From the NCBI GenBank assembly GCA_947652115.1, contig OX393573.1:9725480-9789479 (forward strand): a stretch of DNA of 64,000 nucleotides. The letters are read 5' to 3'. Positions 10,265 to 20,637 of the stretch are shown here, piece by piece. The notes beneath the pieces were generated by a model, which was not told the DNA's origin, searched no databases, and saw only the letters and a program-made list of their open reading frames with translations. This stretch comes from Blastomussa wellsi (Eukaryota > Cnidaria > Anthozoa > Scleractinia > Plerogyridae). The stretch's first letter is position 1. The number at the start of each line of letters is the position of its first letter. A program made the translations under genes and the position numbers.

Positions 10265-13200
10265 TTATTCTGACTCTGAGTCCGAACTTGAACTAAGTAC
10301 CTCAATGGAGGACTTTCTCGACTTTTTCTTCAAAGATTCCATGAAATCTTTTACAAGAACTTTGGGGGGTACAATATCTGAAAAAATAAACAATAATGAA
10401 AGTTTAACCTTTAACTACAAAGCGCGAGTGCCTTACTAAGTATCATTAGCCTGAGGTCATGAGGTAACTGAATTACAAATCAAAAGATCCTACATTTGGG
10501 CATTTTAATTAGCAAGAGTACAGATTAACTTGCCATCTTTTAATGCAGTCTCTTTGGATTCCTGATCTTGTCACTTTTGTATATGCTTTATAAAAGAACA
10601 AGGCTTGAATCTGGTCAAGTGTGTAATAATCCACACAGTATAATGAAATGATTCAGGCTTGCTAATCTTTGGAATTTTAAAATTCACATACATTTCTAAG
10701 ATAGCTCAAGCCTTGGCCGGGACACTGCACTGTGTCCTCGGGCGAGACACTAATTAACTCTCACACTCAGGTGTATAAATGGGTTCAACTACCAGTGAAA
10801 TAATGCTGGGGGTAACCCTGCAATGGACTAGCATCCTATCCACGGGGGGGGGGGGGGGGGATTGAAATATTCCTAGCTGATAATACTACTGAAACTGGGA
10901 AAAGCTCCGGTAGTTTGGGCCACTAGGCTCGAGGCTTGAACCCCTCAATTATAAAATAAATCATGTATTATATGTTTTACCTCCTAAAAATTGAAGTGCT
11001 TCATCATCTTCAACGACTTTTGCTGCAATCAAGAGTGAAAACATCACTTAATGCAAAACATTTGGAAAACCAGCAATGCAGTGTGTTTTACAAACTGATT
11101 TGCATGCATGTTTACAAGACTTGATGGATGCAAATCGGTTTGTGACGTCAACCCAGGAATAGAGTCACGCTCCTCTGACTCTGTCATGGAACAAATGATG
11201 CACATATTTTGTATCACTTTTGAATGCTATAAATAGCCAGAATTTGGAAAAAAAGAGGGGTGCAAAATCCAGCTCCATGCCCGTGTTGTGCACCCGGGCA
11301 ACGTTCTAAAGTAGGGGATGGCCAGTCAGGGTGAAGTACGGTGGGGAAGTTATATTCCTCAGGGACGCTACAGTAACTGTGAAGGCCTGACTGCAACTCT
11401 GAAACGGGACTGCAAATGGAGCTCTGGTGAAGCTACGAAGGCTAACCCTCTACATGGTGGATTTATTGGATTACTGAAATGGAAACTACAGAAAACTTAG
11501 CAGTCCATGGTTGACATCCTATTCTCCCCAGCAGGAGCGTAGATGGCCTAATGGAATGTAATGTATGGTAAAAAGGAGAAATGAAAGGTGAAATGCATTT
11601 CAAACTGGTGCCAAGGTATATTTTAAGAAAAAAAATATTTTGGTGTTAGGTGCACTTTAATCCAGCAGGCCAAGACAGTGCATAATGTGTTGTTAATTGA
11701 TCATGATTAAGTTGCTGTCCCTTGCTAGTTCCATGTTAAGATTCCACTGGTGGTGTCTTTAAAGGAAAATTGTTTGTATGCACATTGCTTATGAAAACTT
11801 TGAAAGGTATATATCCCTGTAAAACTAATAGAATATAGAATCTAAAGAAAAAAATTATTATCTAAAGATTTGTCTAGCGGTAAGCATGTGGAATCCTTTA
11901 AATGCAAACTGGAGATGTTTGGTAATTTCCCTGCCTTATGCCTCCATTTCCCACTGGTTGCTGAACAAATAAATGTTAAACTCAATTGGCGAATAGACTA
12001 ATTGCAATCTTTGCCATATAAGAAGCTACAAAAGGAGGATTATATTAGTAAAATAGCCTGGCTCACACACACACACTTTGGAGCAGTAATAAACAAGGAA
12101 CATTTGGCCAACATACATAACCTTTTAATTTGCTTGAGGCAAGGGAATCCTAGCAAAAATTAAGCTTGAGTTTTGTACTCCTTAAGTTCTACAAGCTTAT
12201 CACACACCTCATCAAAGTGGTTGCCAATACCGTAATGCCACTGACCAATGAAATTCAACTCTGAGACCCCCAGAGACACCTCTCAAAAATAGCCAGTTTA
12301 AATTATTTTGCACGCAAAGTAGCAGTCAATATGATTTGGAATAAAGGGGAAGGTGAGGTCCAACAGAAAAGATTCTGACGCAAGAAACATAAACAAAAAA
12401 TGAAGCACTAGAGGGTGAAAAAGAGAGGAGGGTAAACCAGTGGCAAGACTACCAACCAAAACCGACCGCCAACCGACAATCTGAAACAAAACATGTTAGC
12501 AGCAATGCATGTGACTAGCTTTAGGGAACCTATGCTATTGAGACTAGTCAACAATGTTGTTTCAAATTAACAAAATTAACTGAGAATAGGAGACTAACTG
12601 AAGTGAAAGAGGAGAGGTCTTGTGATGTAATCCATGTTTACTGCGGTTTTCAATAACATGCGAACTCTGAAGTTCAAAACCCAACCAACGATTGCGTTTT
12701 TCGCTACCGTCAATCATAATTACGGTAAAAGTTAATGAACCTTGAAAATCAGAAACAAACAAAATGGATCGAAGTCTACCAATCACAACTGACAGACGTG
12801 ACCTTTTGACCCTGTTGAAGCGTACCTCTGTTTTCTGAGAGGTCCGCCTGATGATTGACGGCAGCGAAAAACGTAACCGTCGACATGAACAGAGTTCGCA
12901 TGTTTCTGAAAACCGCAGTAATTAGGTTGACAACACCTTTAGCTATTTATTAGCTCTTTAGAATGAGTGCAGGTCAACAGCAACCTTAGGAAGCGATACT
13001 TACAAAGGCCTTTGTATGTCAGCTGCCTCGAGTCACCCTCCTGCTTATGAGCAGTAACAGCAAGATAATCAACAAATAACTCCTACAAGAAATCAACAAC
13101 TGATCTTAATGCTAGTATATCAGCGTAGAGTTTAATCTCAAATAGTGCTTACGGATTGACAAAGATTGTCTTATTGACAGTCATTATCAAGAATAGTCGT

Positions 13201-15398
13201 CAAGATCCAATTATGAATTATTTCCATCTAGATCACATAAAGACCATTCATTTCCAAGAAAGGAATAAAATTAGAGTTATGATCATGTACGACATATTGC
13301 GAAGTAAACCAAGTCTATAAATAGAATGAAAATTATTGCACCCCACACGTGACTCAAAAAACGTTAGCGTGTTCTGAGAGAAATATAGGGAATGTAGGCG
13401 AAGTTTTTGTGTCAAAAGTGTTTTAAGGATCACCGGCTTTTGTGCTTGAAGAAATCTTCAAAATCGTTCCCTATTCTGGTTTGTTTGTCCGAGTCTTGTC
13501 TGAGTCATTACGACACTTGCGCGCTTCGCTATTTAAAAGTGTTTTGAGAATACAGCACGACTAGTGCCCTGGGAGTATTAAAAAAGGTGAGAAAAATGTA
13601 CAAGTATAAGCAAATATCATATTTCTAAACACCAAGTTCTAGTAAATAAAACCTTTGCTGTTAAAAGCAAGATGAGCTTTTATTTTACTGATCAATATGT
13701 AATGTCTTCCAACCTCCATGGCTGTAGCTAACAAGAGGCAAGACAAGGCAGTTTTTACCCCAAATGAAAACAATTTATGTTTGGTTCACGGAAAACATTC
13801 CCCAGTTGAACGAAATTGACTCTGCTGAAGAAATACGTCACACAAAGAGCAAAGAACGGTATAATATTCTGCCCTGGGTATTGGCATTCATGACATGTAC
13901 ATGAAGTATGGGGGGATCACACTGCCCTGGGACAAGCACAAACCTTGAATAGTGCACTGGAGGTGAGGTTATTTTCAAGGGTTGCCAGGCTGGTCTGTAG
14001 ACCCCCAAGTAGCTAGCACCTCTGGAGTTCACAACTTTTGCCTTGTCTATGTCAAAGCTCTGGCTACGTCCCTGATCTCATAAAACCAGAAGAATCCCTG
14101 GAAAAACCCATTTTAAGCTTCAAAGTTCAACTAATTTTTAAGACAAACCAGATAGAAGTTATCAAATGTTATCAAAACAGTAATATACTCAGTCTATAGC
14201 CAACACACTGGAAGCAAAAATTAAATCATTTGCTGTCAAGATAAATGCTTCAGTAAATGCCTGGATTTGAGCAAGGATTTCAGCCAAGACTCAAGTCAGA
14301 AGTAACAATGAACCACAAGAAAGGCGTGGTGTGGCCAGAAGCTACCTCGGTAACTACAGCTACAGTGAGGAGCATTTTCCAAAAATGTTTTTGAAAGTTT
14401 ACGTCCAGTAATGTTATTTTTGACGGATGAGCAACTATTTTGTGGGCATGAAATACAACAAGGCCTGGGTGGTAATAATGCAGGGTTATCTCATTATAAG
14501 GCAATACACAGGTTTTCAGCCTGCAGAAGGAAAAATGAGGGGTGGGTATGGATATACATAGGCTAGGCCTGACCTTATGACCTTATAGCTTATAGCTGAC
14601 CTTATAGCTTGTCTGTGGTTATTTACTGTTTTACTTGTGACAAGCAGAGAAAAGCAATACTTTTTCTTTCTCTACCGTAGTTTTCTAGTGTGTTTTTAGT
14701 AAACAGGCACAGGCACAGGCACAACAGTGTGACTTTGCTATTAATTATTTTGCATTTGCTTTTGTTCAATGCATTATTGTTATAACTTGGCTGTTTAATT
14801 GCTGATTTACCTTTGTGAGGTGGAGCGATCACATAAAAATACATTTTTTACTTTTCGCTACATCAATTTTCATGTGGCGACTCAAAGAAGCAGTATGTAA
14901 TCACACATACGACTCAAAGAAGCAGCATGTTATCACACACTGCTACACATGCAGTCTCAGATTTACAAACAGTGAAACAAGCGCACACGGTGTGCGACAA
15001 ATGCAGCCTGCTGACTTGCAGACTGGAAGAATTTTTTAAGGTAAACATGGTGTTACCAATACTATTATTGAGAACAAACCGCAAGCAGGCTAGCCCTAGT
15101 GCTGTTAAGGCTAACCAGAGGGATATTCAGGCTAACCGGAGTGATATTCAGGCTAACCGGAGTGCCAGTCTGCCGGTCTGCAGTCTGCATGCATGTGTCA
15201 CACACCGTGCAGCGACAGATAACTCGATTACTGGAGGGGGGCACAAGTAATACTTACCGTCGCTTTTGTTATAAGGAAAACTGAATCTTGACTAAAACTA
15301 GGCAGATCCGGAGAACTTTTCATAATTGTTTTTATCCGTGCCACAGGTAATTGGGTTAATTTTCCCGCGCCTCCATCAGCGCTCGCTTTTTCGGCCAT
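10265..15398 (-). CDS. CHRAC1: CHRAC1-like histone-fold protein, four exons, 124 residues
   Basis: Minus-strand exons are 15398-15258, 13082-13004, 11022-10981 and 10377-10265. All introns are GT-AG, phases are 0, 1 and 1, and the total is 375 nt including the stop. Exon 1 encodes MAEKAS... then LTQLPVARIKTIMKSSPD and ITKAT. Exon 2 starts ELFVDYLAVTAHKQ and holds the LTYKGL segment. Exon 3 (42 nt) encodes KVVEDDEALQFLG. Exon 4 gives DIVPPKVLVKDFMESLKKK and an acidic SSSSDSESE tail. This is the histone fold plus acidic tail of CHRAC1 (about 131 residues in human), which pairs with POLE3 in the CHRAC/ACF ISWI remodelers. POLE4 is the alternative paralogue, but the FLGDI/V-PPK-L junction and tail fit CHRAC1 better. 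It is divergently paired with GEMIN7. Confidence 0.9.
10701..10862 (+). mobile_element. SINE body fragment in CHRAC1 intron 3
   Basis: The segment has the CCGGGACACTGCACTGTGTC, GGGCGAGACACT, GTATAAATGGGT and AACCCTGCAATGGACTAGCA blocks shared with the SINE at 5284-5530, ending in a long G-run. The tRNA-like head is largely lost. It lies between CHRAC1 exons 3 and 4. Confidence 0.6.
12637..12922. repeat. Long inverted repeat (TTTACTGCGGTTTTCA ends) in CHRAC1 intron 2
   Basis: The outer arms TTTACTGCGGTTTTCA...ACATGCGAACTCTG and CAGAGTTCGCATGT...AAAACCGCAGTAA face each other. A second stem (TTTTTCGCTACCGTCAATCAT against ATGATTGACGGCAGCGAAAAA) lies inside. This is a MITE-type palindrome with no coding capacity. 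Confidence 0.65.
15095..15165 (+). repeat. 24-bp minisatellite, three copies, in CHRAC1 intron 1
   Basis: The unit GGCTAACCGGAGTGATATTCA repeats about three times with small changes (CAGAGGGAT in the first copy), just inside CHRAC1 intron 1. Confidence 0.7.
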
Positions 15399-15595
15399 AT
15401 TGAATTAAACATTGAGACAACTGTACAATTGGTCAGCGTTGTAGAAAGTTTGCCCTTTGTACTTCATGTATTCGCTACAATTTGCAGTGATCCAAAGCCC
15501 AAGCAAGTTGAAAGGATGGAAATGTAAAAAATGTTTCTATCAGCTTAGTTACATTATCTGGGAACGACCTTCAGGATAAATTAATTTTCAGAAGT
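15399..15595. promoter_or_regulatory. Bidirectional promoter between CHRAC1 and GEMIN7
   Basis: Only 197 bp separate the two divergent start codons, so both promoters must lie in this interval, in the coding exons or further into either gene. An inverted CCAAT box (ATTGG, 15428-15432) is present and no convincing TATA box is seen. A TTTTCAG just before the GEMIN7 ATG could be a splice acceptor for a 5' UTR intron. Confidence 0.6.
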
Positions 15596-15928
15596 ATGGA
15601 CGATAACGAAGATCTCACCAATTTACAAAGCAACAAAACATGCGAGGATTGTAATTCAAAAGTCTTACAAACAGACATTGAAGAAGAACAGAATGCAAGA
15701 GCTTTTCTCCGAGAAAGATTTCTTCGCACTCTCTTTGCAACTTACAACAAGCCAGCTAGTTTCTCAATGCACGAGAAAACTGAGGTGGAGGCCATCTTCC
15801 GTGCTACTGATATCGACATGGAAAATTTCCAAGTATCTCAGCTACAAACTCCCATGGGGGTACTCCCTGAAGCACTGTTGAGGTCGTCTGATGTGTTGCT
15901 GTTCACAGTAGATTTTGAAACTGAATAA
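15596..15928 (+). CDS. GEMIN7: Gemin7, 110 residues, single coding exon
   Basis: The C-terminal two thirds match Gemin7. There is a helix-like EEQNARAFLRERFLRTL, then FSMHEKTEVEAIFRATDID, then the signature FQVSQLQTPMGV and EALLRSSDVLLFTV strands. Gemin7 has an Sm-like fold, dimerises with Gemin6 and is part of the SMN complex that assembles spliceosomal snRNPs. The N-terminal 35 residues are acidic and not conserved, as in other family members. The human protein is 131 residues with a different N-terminus. The start is the first ATG of the frame. The stop is followed within about 10 bases by an A-run, but vertebrate GEMIN7 also has its coding sequence in one exon, so retroposition is not required. 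Confidence 0.9.
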   Translation: MDDNEDLTNLQSNKTCEDCNSKVLQTDIEEEQNARAFLRERFLRTLFATYNKPASFSMHEKTEVEAIFRATDIDMENFQVSQLQTPMGVLPEALLRSSDVLLFTVDFETE

Positions 15929-17614
15929 CATGTTTTAAAAAAAAAAACTTCTTCAATTGTGCTGAGTAAAACTGCGAAAGCAATAACCGGCTCGTCACAA
16001 AATCTTCATCTGCAGATTGCTATGAATTGCCGTTTTTGAGTTTTTTCTTTTCACAAAAAATAACTCTATTAGATGGTCATTAATTGAGTGAGTGAGTCAG
16101 TCAGTCAGTCATGTGGGTCATTCCATTTTATAAAAAACCCCAACTTTCCCCACACCCCTTCAGAAATATATATCTTATCTTAAAGATCAAAGAATGCTGA
16201 CAGAGCTACCCCTCAGGAATTCTTGTCTACAGGGGTTGTGGGGGTGGGGGGGAGGGGCACATGGGTGGATATAAAATGGAACGGGCCTGTATGTTATTGC
16301 ATGTATGGCTACTATCAAGAACCAATCAGATACTTCTAAAGGTTCATCACATTTTAGAAGATTTGAGATTTTCCTTTAATTTAGGAGTGACCATCTTTGT
16401 GTCTCTATAAAATTGGAGAAGGGATTGCTATTTTCAGGGGTGCAATTTATCTATGTGGGTTTGAAACTGAACAACCTTTGGAATTTGTTGTCTTGGCACA
16501 CATATGATCATTGGGCAAAACAAGTGTCCGGAAATAAAACCATCTGAAAGTTTTAACAATCTGAAATTTTAAGCATTTGAAATATTATACATGATAGAGC
16601 TAGAATTCGAATTTGGCTTTGCTTGTTCTTTTTATCACTGGGAAGGAAATTTTTTGTGAAAAGCATATATTTGGAGATTATTCCATTTTTCATAATTATC
16701 ATTTTCACAGCTGTTTTTTATCAGTGTGATTCATGTTTTATAGGTGCAAATAAAGTTTAGATATGTTTCAACTAAGTGACTCCGAATATTTTTTGTCCAA
16801 ATTTTGTGAGAAACATGATAAAATTTTAATGTCTGAAATATTTTGCAAGTAATGTACATAACCAAACTCAGAGACTTGGAGGATAGTAAAGAAAGTAATG
16901 GTTGGGATGAATAATTAACAGTGGGTTGTTTAATTTCATGCTTTTTGCTTTATTCTACTTTCAGTAAGACATTGAAGCACCAGTTGCTTTTCATATGCTT
17001 TACTTTACAACCGCAACACAACAGATTTGTTCATTTCAACTTGTAACATGATAATTTTGTTTTTCTTGTTAATCCTGTAACATGATATTCGTTGTTTTCT
17101 CAAAACACAGCAATGTCGACAAGTTTTACTTTGTTTTTGATAGAAAAAATGGGAATATCAAAGTATCATATATTATATTTGCTGAAGATTTTCTAAAGAT
17201 TTGTGGTAATATTGCTCTACACTAAGTGTCGGCAAGATGAAACACAAGTTAATTAAATTAGACTTTGAGTCATTGCAGTGGTTCTTTCACTTTCTATAAA
17301 ATCATCGAGTGGCATATGCATGTCATATAAATTAAAGAATGGGGCTTATATCCAAGCACCAATGAAAGCACATTTCAAATAAGATCAAATGGTATAAAAT
17401 TATACAGTCATCTGGAGTTGTAACTACGTTATTGCTGCAATTTGTTGAAATATTTTATATGTGGCCTGTCATCGATTTAACTTACATGTCATAACCAAAA
17501 AAACTTGTTACCTGAGAATTTTTCATTCACCTTAAAAAAATTATTTGACGGGGTCAAACGTGCTAACTTTTTCAAAATACTATATTGAATGGTCTAGGTG
17601 AATCCTAAAAAAAA
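15929..17614. other. Intergenic, strongly AT-rich
   Basis: This holds the GEMIN7 3' flank. Several AATAAA sequences (for example about 16533 and 16748) could serve for poly(A) addition. A GAGT/CAGT microsatellite lies at about 16085-16110 and a G-run at about 16238. No further gene is recognised. Confidence 0.5.
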
Positions 17615-18245
17615 TACGGTAATAGCCCGCGTATAAGAACCTGAATTTTTCAATTTAGCCTAAATAGGTTCTTATATAAATGGTACTTAAAGCAAATTTA
17701 GGCTACCAAGGTTCTTCAAATAGGTTCTTATATTTTCATATGAATTGCATCTGAATATACTATATATATTATAAATATCTTCTCATAATACAGTATCAAT
17801 CATTTATTTGTACCATAGAGCAATGTCTATAGGCAGTTCAGTGCAGGTACAGTATATGTCCTTAACAAAATATAATATTTGATATTTTACATTTAATATT
17901 TTGTGATTCTCACAGAGTTGGAGATGGTCAGAAAGCTTTTTTTGATATTGTAGTAGAGTACAGTACTTGCAAATACTTGGGGAATTATTTGAATGGCAAA
18001 CACAATAGACATACAACATGGAACTTAAGCTTAAAAGAAAAAAAAGTTATGTTAAGTTACTTTTAAATAGATGATGATCTTAATTCAGCAGTTTCTACCT
18101 GTACACTTTTACAGCAACTCCACTGATAAGAACCTAACTTAAAATTTTAGCCTTAATAGGTTCTTACGAGGTTAGGGCTTAAAATGAAAATTTTAGCCTA
18201 ACAGGTTCTTAAAACCCAGGTTCTTATATGCGGGCTATTACTGTA
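17615..18245. mobile_element. Tc1/mariner-type MITE with TA target sites
   Basis: The ends are inverted repeats: TACGGTAATAGCCCGCGTAT at the left and a matching ATATGCGGGCTATTACTGTA at the right. They are followed inward by repeated AATAGGTTCTTAT blocks. A TA flanks each end, as expected for IS630/Tc1/mariner insertion. About 630 bp long with no transposase frame, so non-autonomous. Confidence 0.75.
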
Positions 18246-18639
18246 ACCCTTGTACTCATTGCGTGCTTATAGTCACTAAGCCTTGACTGGGTCTCGTTTG
18301 GAGTGAAGTGTGGTTTGTCAACTGATTGCCACAAAGCTATCAGGGCAACATATCAGATGAGTGTCCTATATCTAAACATCTTTACATCAATAAATTAAAT
18401 TATTTCCATCCTTTATTTTCTTCTCCACGCCATCAAAAGATTTTGGTAATCACACAGTTTTGGAAATTTTTAACACCTATGGTTCTTGTTCCTAGCCAAC
18501 CAGTTTAGTTCAATCAGTTCATTTGGCTTGGCTTTATCAACGCAATAACTTCTCTGACGCTTCTCAAGTAAAAGGAATTTTAAAAAAGAATTTTTGTGAT
18601 CTGTACATTCCGGAAAGTCACCACCAAAGGCGCTATTAC

Positions 18640-18863
18640 AGTCTTTCCCTTAAAACCGTGAACACCAGAAAAAAATTCTGGAATGTTTATTGTGTGGTGA
18701 CCAATCGCAGCAAAGTTCAGGACACACGAACAAACCTCAAAACCGCAAACTAAAGACCGTTGCTGTTTGCGGTTTAGTTTTCTCGCACCTGATTGGCTTT
18801 TTCTTTGTAACACAATAACATTCCATAAACATTTCTGGTGTTCACGGTTTTACGGGAAAGACT
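18640..18863. repeat. Palindromic MITE (AGTCTTTCCCTTAAAACCGT ends)
   Basis: Left AGTCTTTCCC...AAAACCGTGAACACCAGAAA pairs with right TTTCTGGTGTTCACGGTTTT...GGGAAAGACT. An inner palindrome AAACCGCAAACTAAAG / TTTGCGGTTT sits near 18740-18777. No coding capacity. Confidence 0.7.
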
Positions 18864-19005
18864 AAGTCCGTCATGGTTGGTTTCCTAATATTTTATTACA
18901 GTAAAAATAATGCGCAGTTTTGTTATTAAATTGGGAGTACAAAAATGGAGTGATCCCACGTGAAGCGCAAAAACTGAGAAAGTATAGCAAGTATTTTTAT
19001 CTGTA

Positions 19006-19074
19006 GCCGACCGGTTAGCTCAGTTGGTAGAGCGCCGTACTACCGTGCGGGAGGTCTCGGGTTCGAGTCCCAGA

Positions 19075-19113
<39 letters not shown>

Positions 19114-19410
19114 CGTGCTGCCTTTGTAACTACATCTGCAAACGATTAGATGTTCTAGTCTTCTTGGATAAGAACGATGAAACCGTAGGTCCCGTCTCCT
19201 GCATCTTCCATGTTACGGGTCAGCAGGGGACGTTAAAGAACCCGCATACTAATCGTAAGAAGTAGGCAATGAGTTCACGGTGCTGTGGTCTGGTCTGTTT
19301 GCATATGTTGATAGCGGCTGCCGTAGGCGCCTTTACATGCTGACGTCTGAACTCTAGAAATGTAAAAGCGCATTTGAACATGCATATGGAAAATGCGCTA
19401 TACAAATACA
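19006..19410 (+). mobile_element. tRNA-derived SINE, about 400 bp
   Basis: The head has an intact box A (TAGCTCAGTTGG, 19016-19027) and box B (GGTTCGAGTCC, 19059-19069), plus an acceptor stem that pairs at most positions (GACCGGT with ATCGGAC). The anticodon stem pairs poorly, so this is not a working tRNA gene. A unique body follows, ending GCGCTATACAAATAC, a tail of the type borrowed from LINEs in many metazoan SINEs. Confidence 0.75.
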
Positions 19411-19598
19411 TTACCATTATAGACCCTCTTAGAAAATGTAACGAAAATTGGACACTGATTCCCTATGCCCGTAATATTTTGGAACAGTTTTGACCTTTGA
19501 AGGTAAACGGTAATATTTATCATGCCCTGTTCACCATTAGCTCCATGAACTCGTCAGGCCCAGGAATGCGCACCATAAACGCATACCTTTTTAATCAG

Positions 19599-19809
19599 TA
19601 TAATTTGGTTTTATCAACTGGGTTGATAATGTCAATTGGCCACCGTAAAGAGATTCAAGAGCTGACGTTTCGAGCGTTAGCCCTTCGTCGGAGCGAATCG
19701 TCGGAGCGGATTCGCTCCGACGAAGGGCTAACGCTCGAAACGTCAGCTCTTGAATCTCTTTACGGTGGCCAATTGACATTATCAACCCAGTTGATAAAAC
19801 CAAATTATA
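19599..19809. repeat. 211-bp inverted repeat with two opposed hammerhead-like cores
   Basis: Arms of roughly 90 bp (TATAATTTGGTTTTATCAAC to GCCCTTCGTCGG, and the complement) meet at a GC-rich centre near 19704. The plus-strand core CCGACGA-GGGC/GCTC-GAAAC-GTC is at 19717-19744 and its mirror is at 19664-19691. The right tail continues to 19866 and matches 2584-2704. It looks like two Penelope-type terminal repeats joined head to head. Confidence 0.65.
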
Positions 19810-19818
19810 TTGTTATAC

Positions 19819-19863
<45 letters not shown>

Positions 19864-20637
19864 CTATCCTTTTTAATCAGGGCTATTAGGCATGGTCCGC
19901 CTAAATTAGCTATTGCTAGTTGCGGGCATGCCCTTTTTTTGTAACATTTAATTTAAAAATAGCAAAGTGTGAAGTGTGTGGTACTACTTTAAAAGGTGTG
20001 TGCCATGAAGATTCTTAAACTCTAATCCTACATGAGGATAAAGAAAACGGAATTTGGTAGGCTGATCCCTTAAGGCCCAACCCCCCCAAAATGGCAATAA
20101 AACCGAAAACTACGAGAAATTTGAACGGGTCAACCTTATTTCGTTCCTGTAACGTTAATACTCTTCGTTTCTTTTTCGTTTAGCTAGCCATTTAATTACC
20201 CACTGCAATTTTAGACGATATAATTTAGGTACCCTATTTAAGAATCACACGAACAGCAATGTCAAAAGTGGCGGAAATTCCTGCGGCGCATTTCCCGTTG
20301 AGTCCATATATATATGGGATTACCCACCGGGTACCCATTCTCTCCCTTCCTTCCCACCTCCACCCTTAACAAAACGTCAGCGCGCGCAGTCCGTTGGGCG
20401 CGCGAGTAAATAAAAGAGCTGTTTGTGACGCAGCATATCTCATCGTTTGCTTCGGTTGTCAGTGCTATTTGCAGCGAGACGTTTAGGAGCAAAATATTGT
20501 GAGCTGTTAACCTATGCAGTGTTAAAAATTACTTAACTTCGACGTTAAAAAGAGACAAATTTGTAAATAAGTGGTTGTTTGGATAGACAGTTAGCTCGAG
20601 ATCAAGTTTGCTTGCACGCCGTACAGCGGCGCGCGGC

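Noticed and set aside
19006..19081. tRNA gene
   Set aside because: Boxes A and B are intact, but the anticodon stem does not pair properly and the sequence continues into a SINE body and tail.
19591..19850. Two overlapping ORFs of 70 and 117 codons on opposite strands with similar proteins
   Set aside because: They arise because the palindrome reads the same on both strands; there is no protein-coding evidence.
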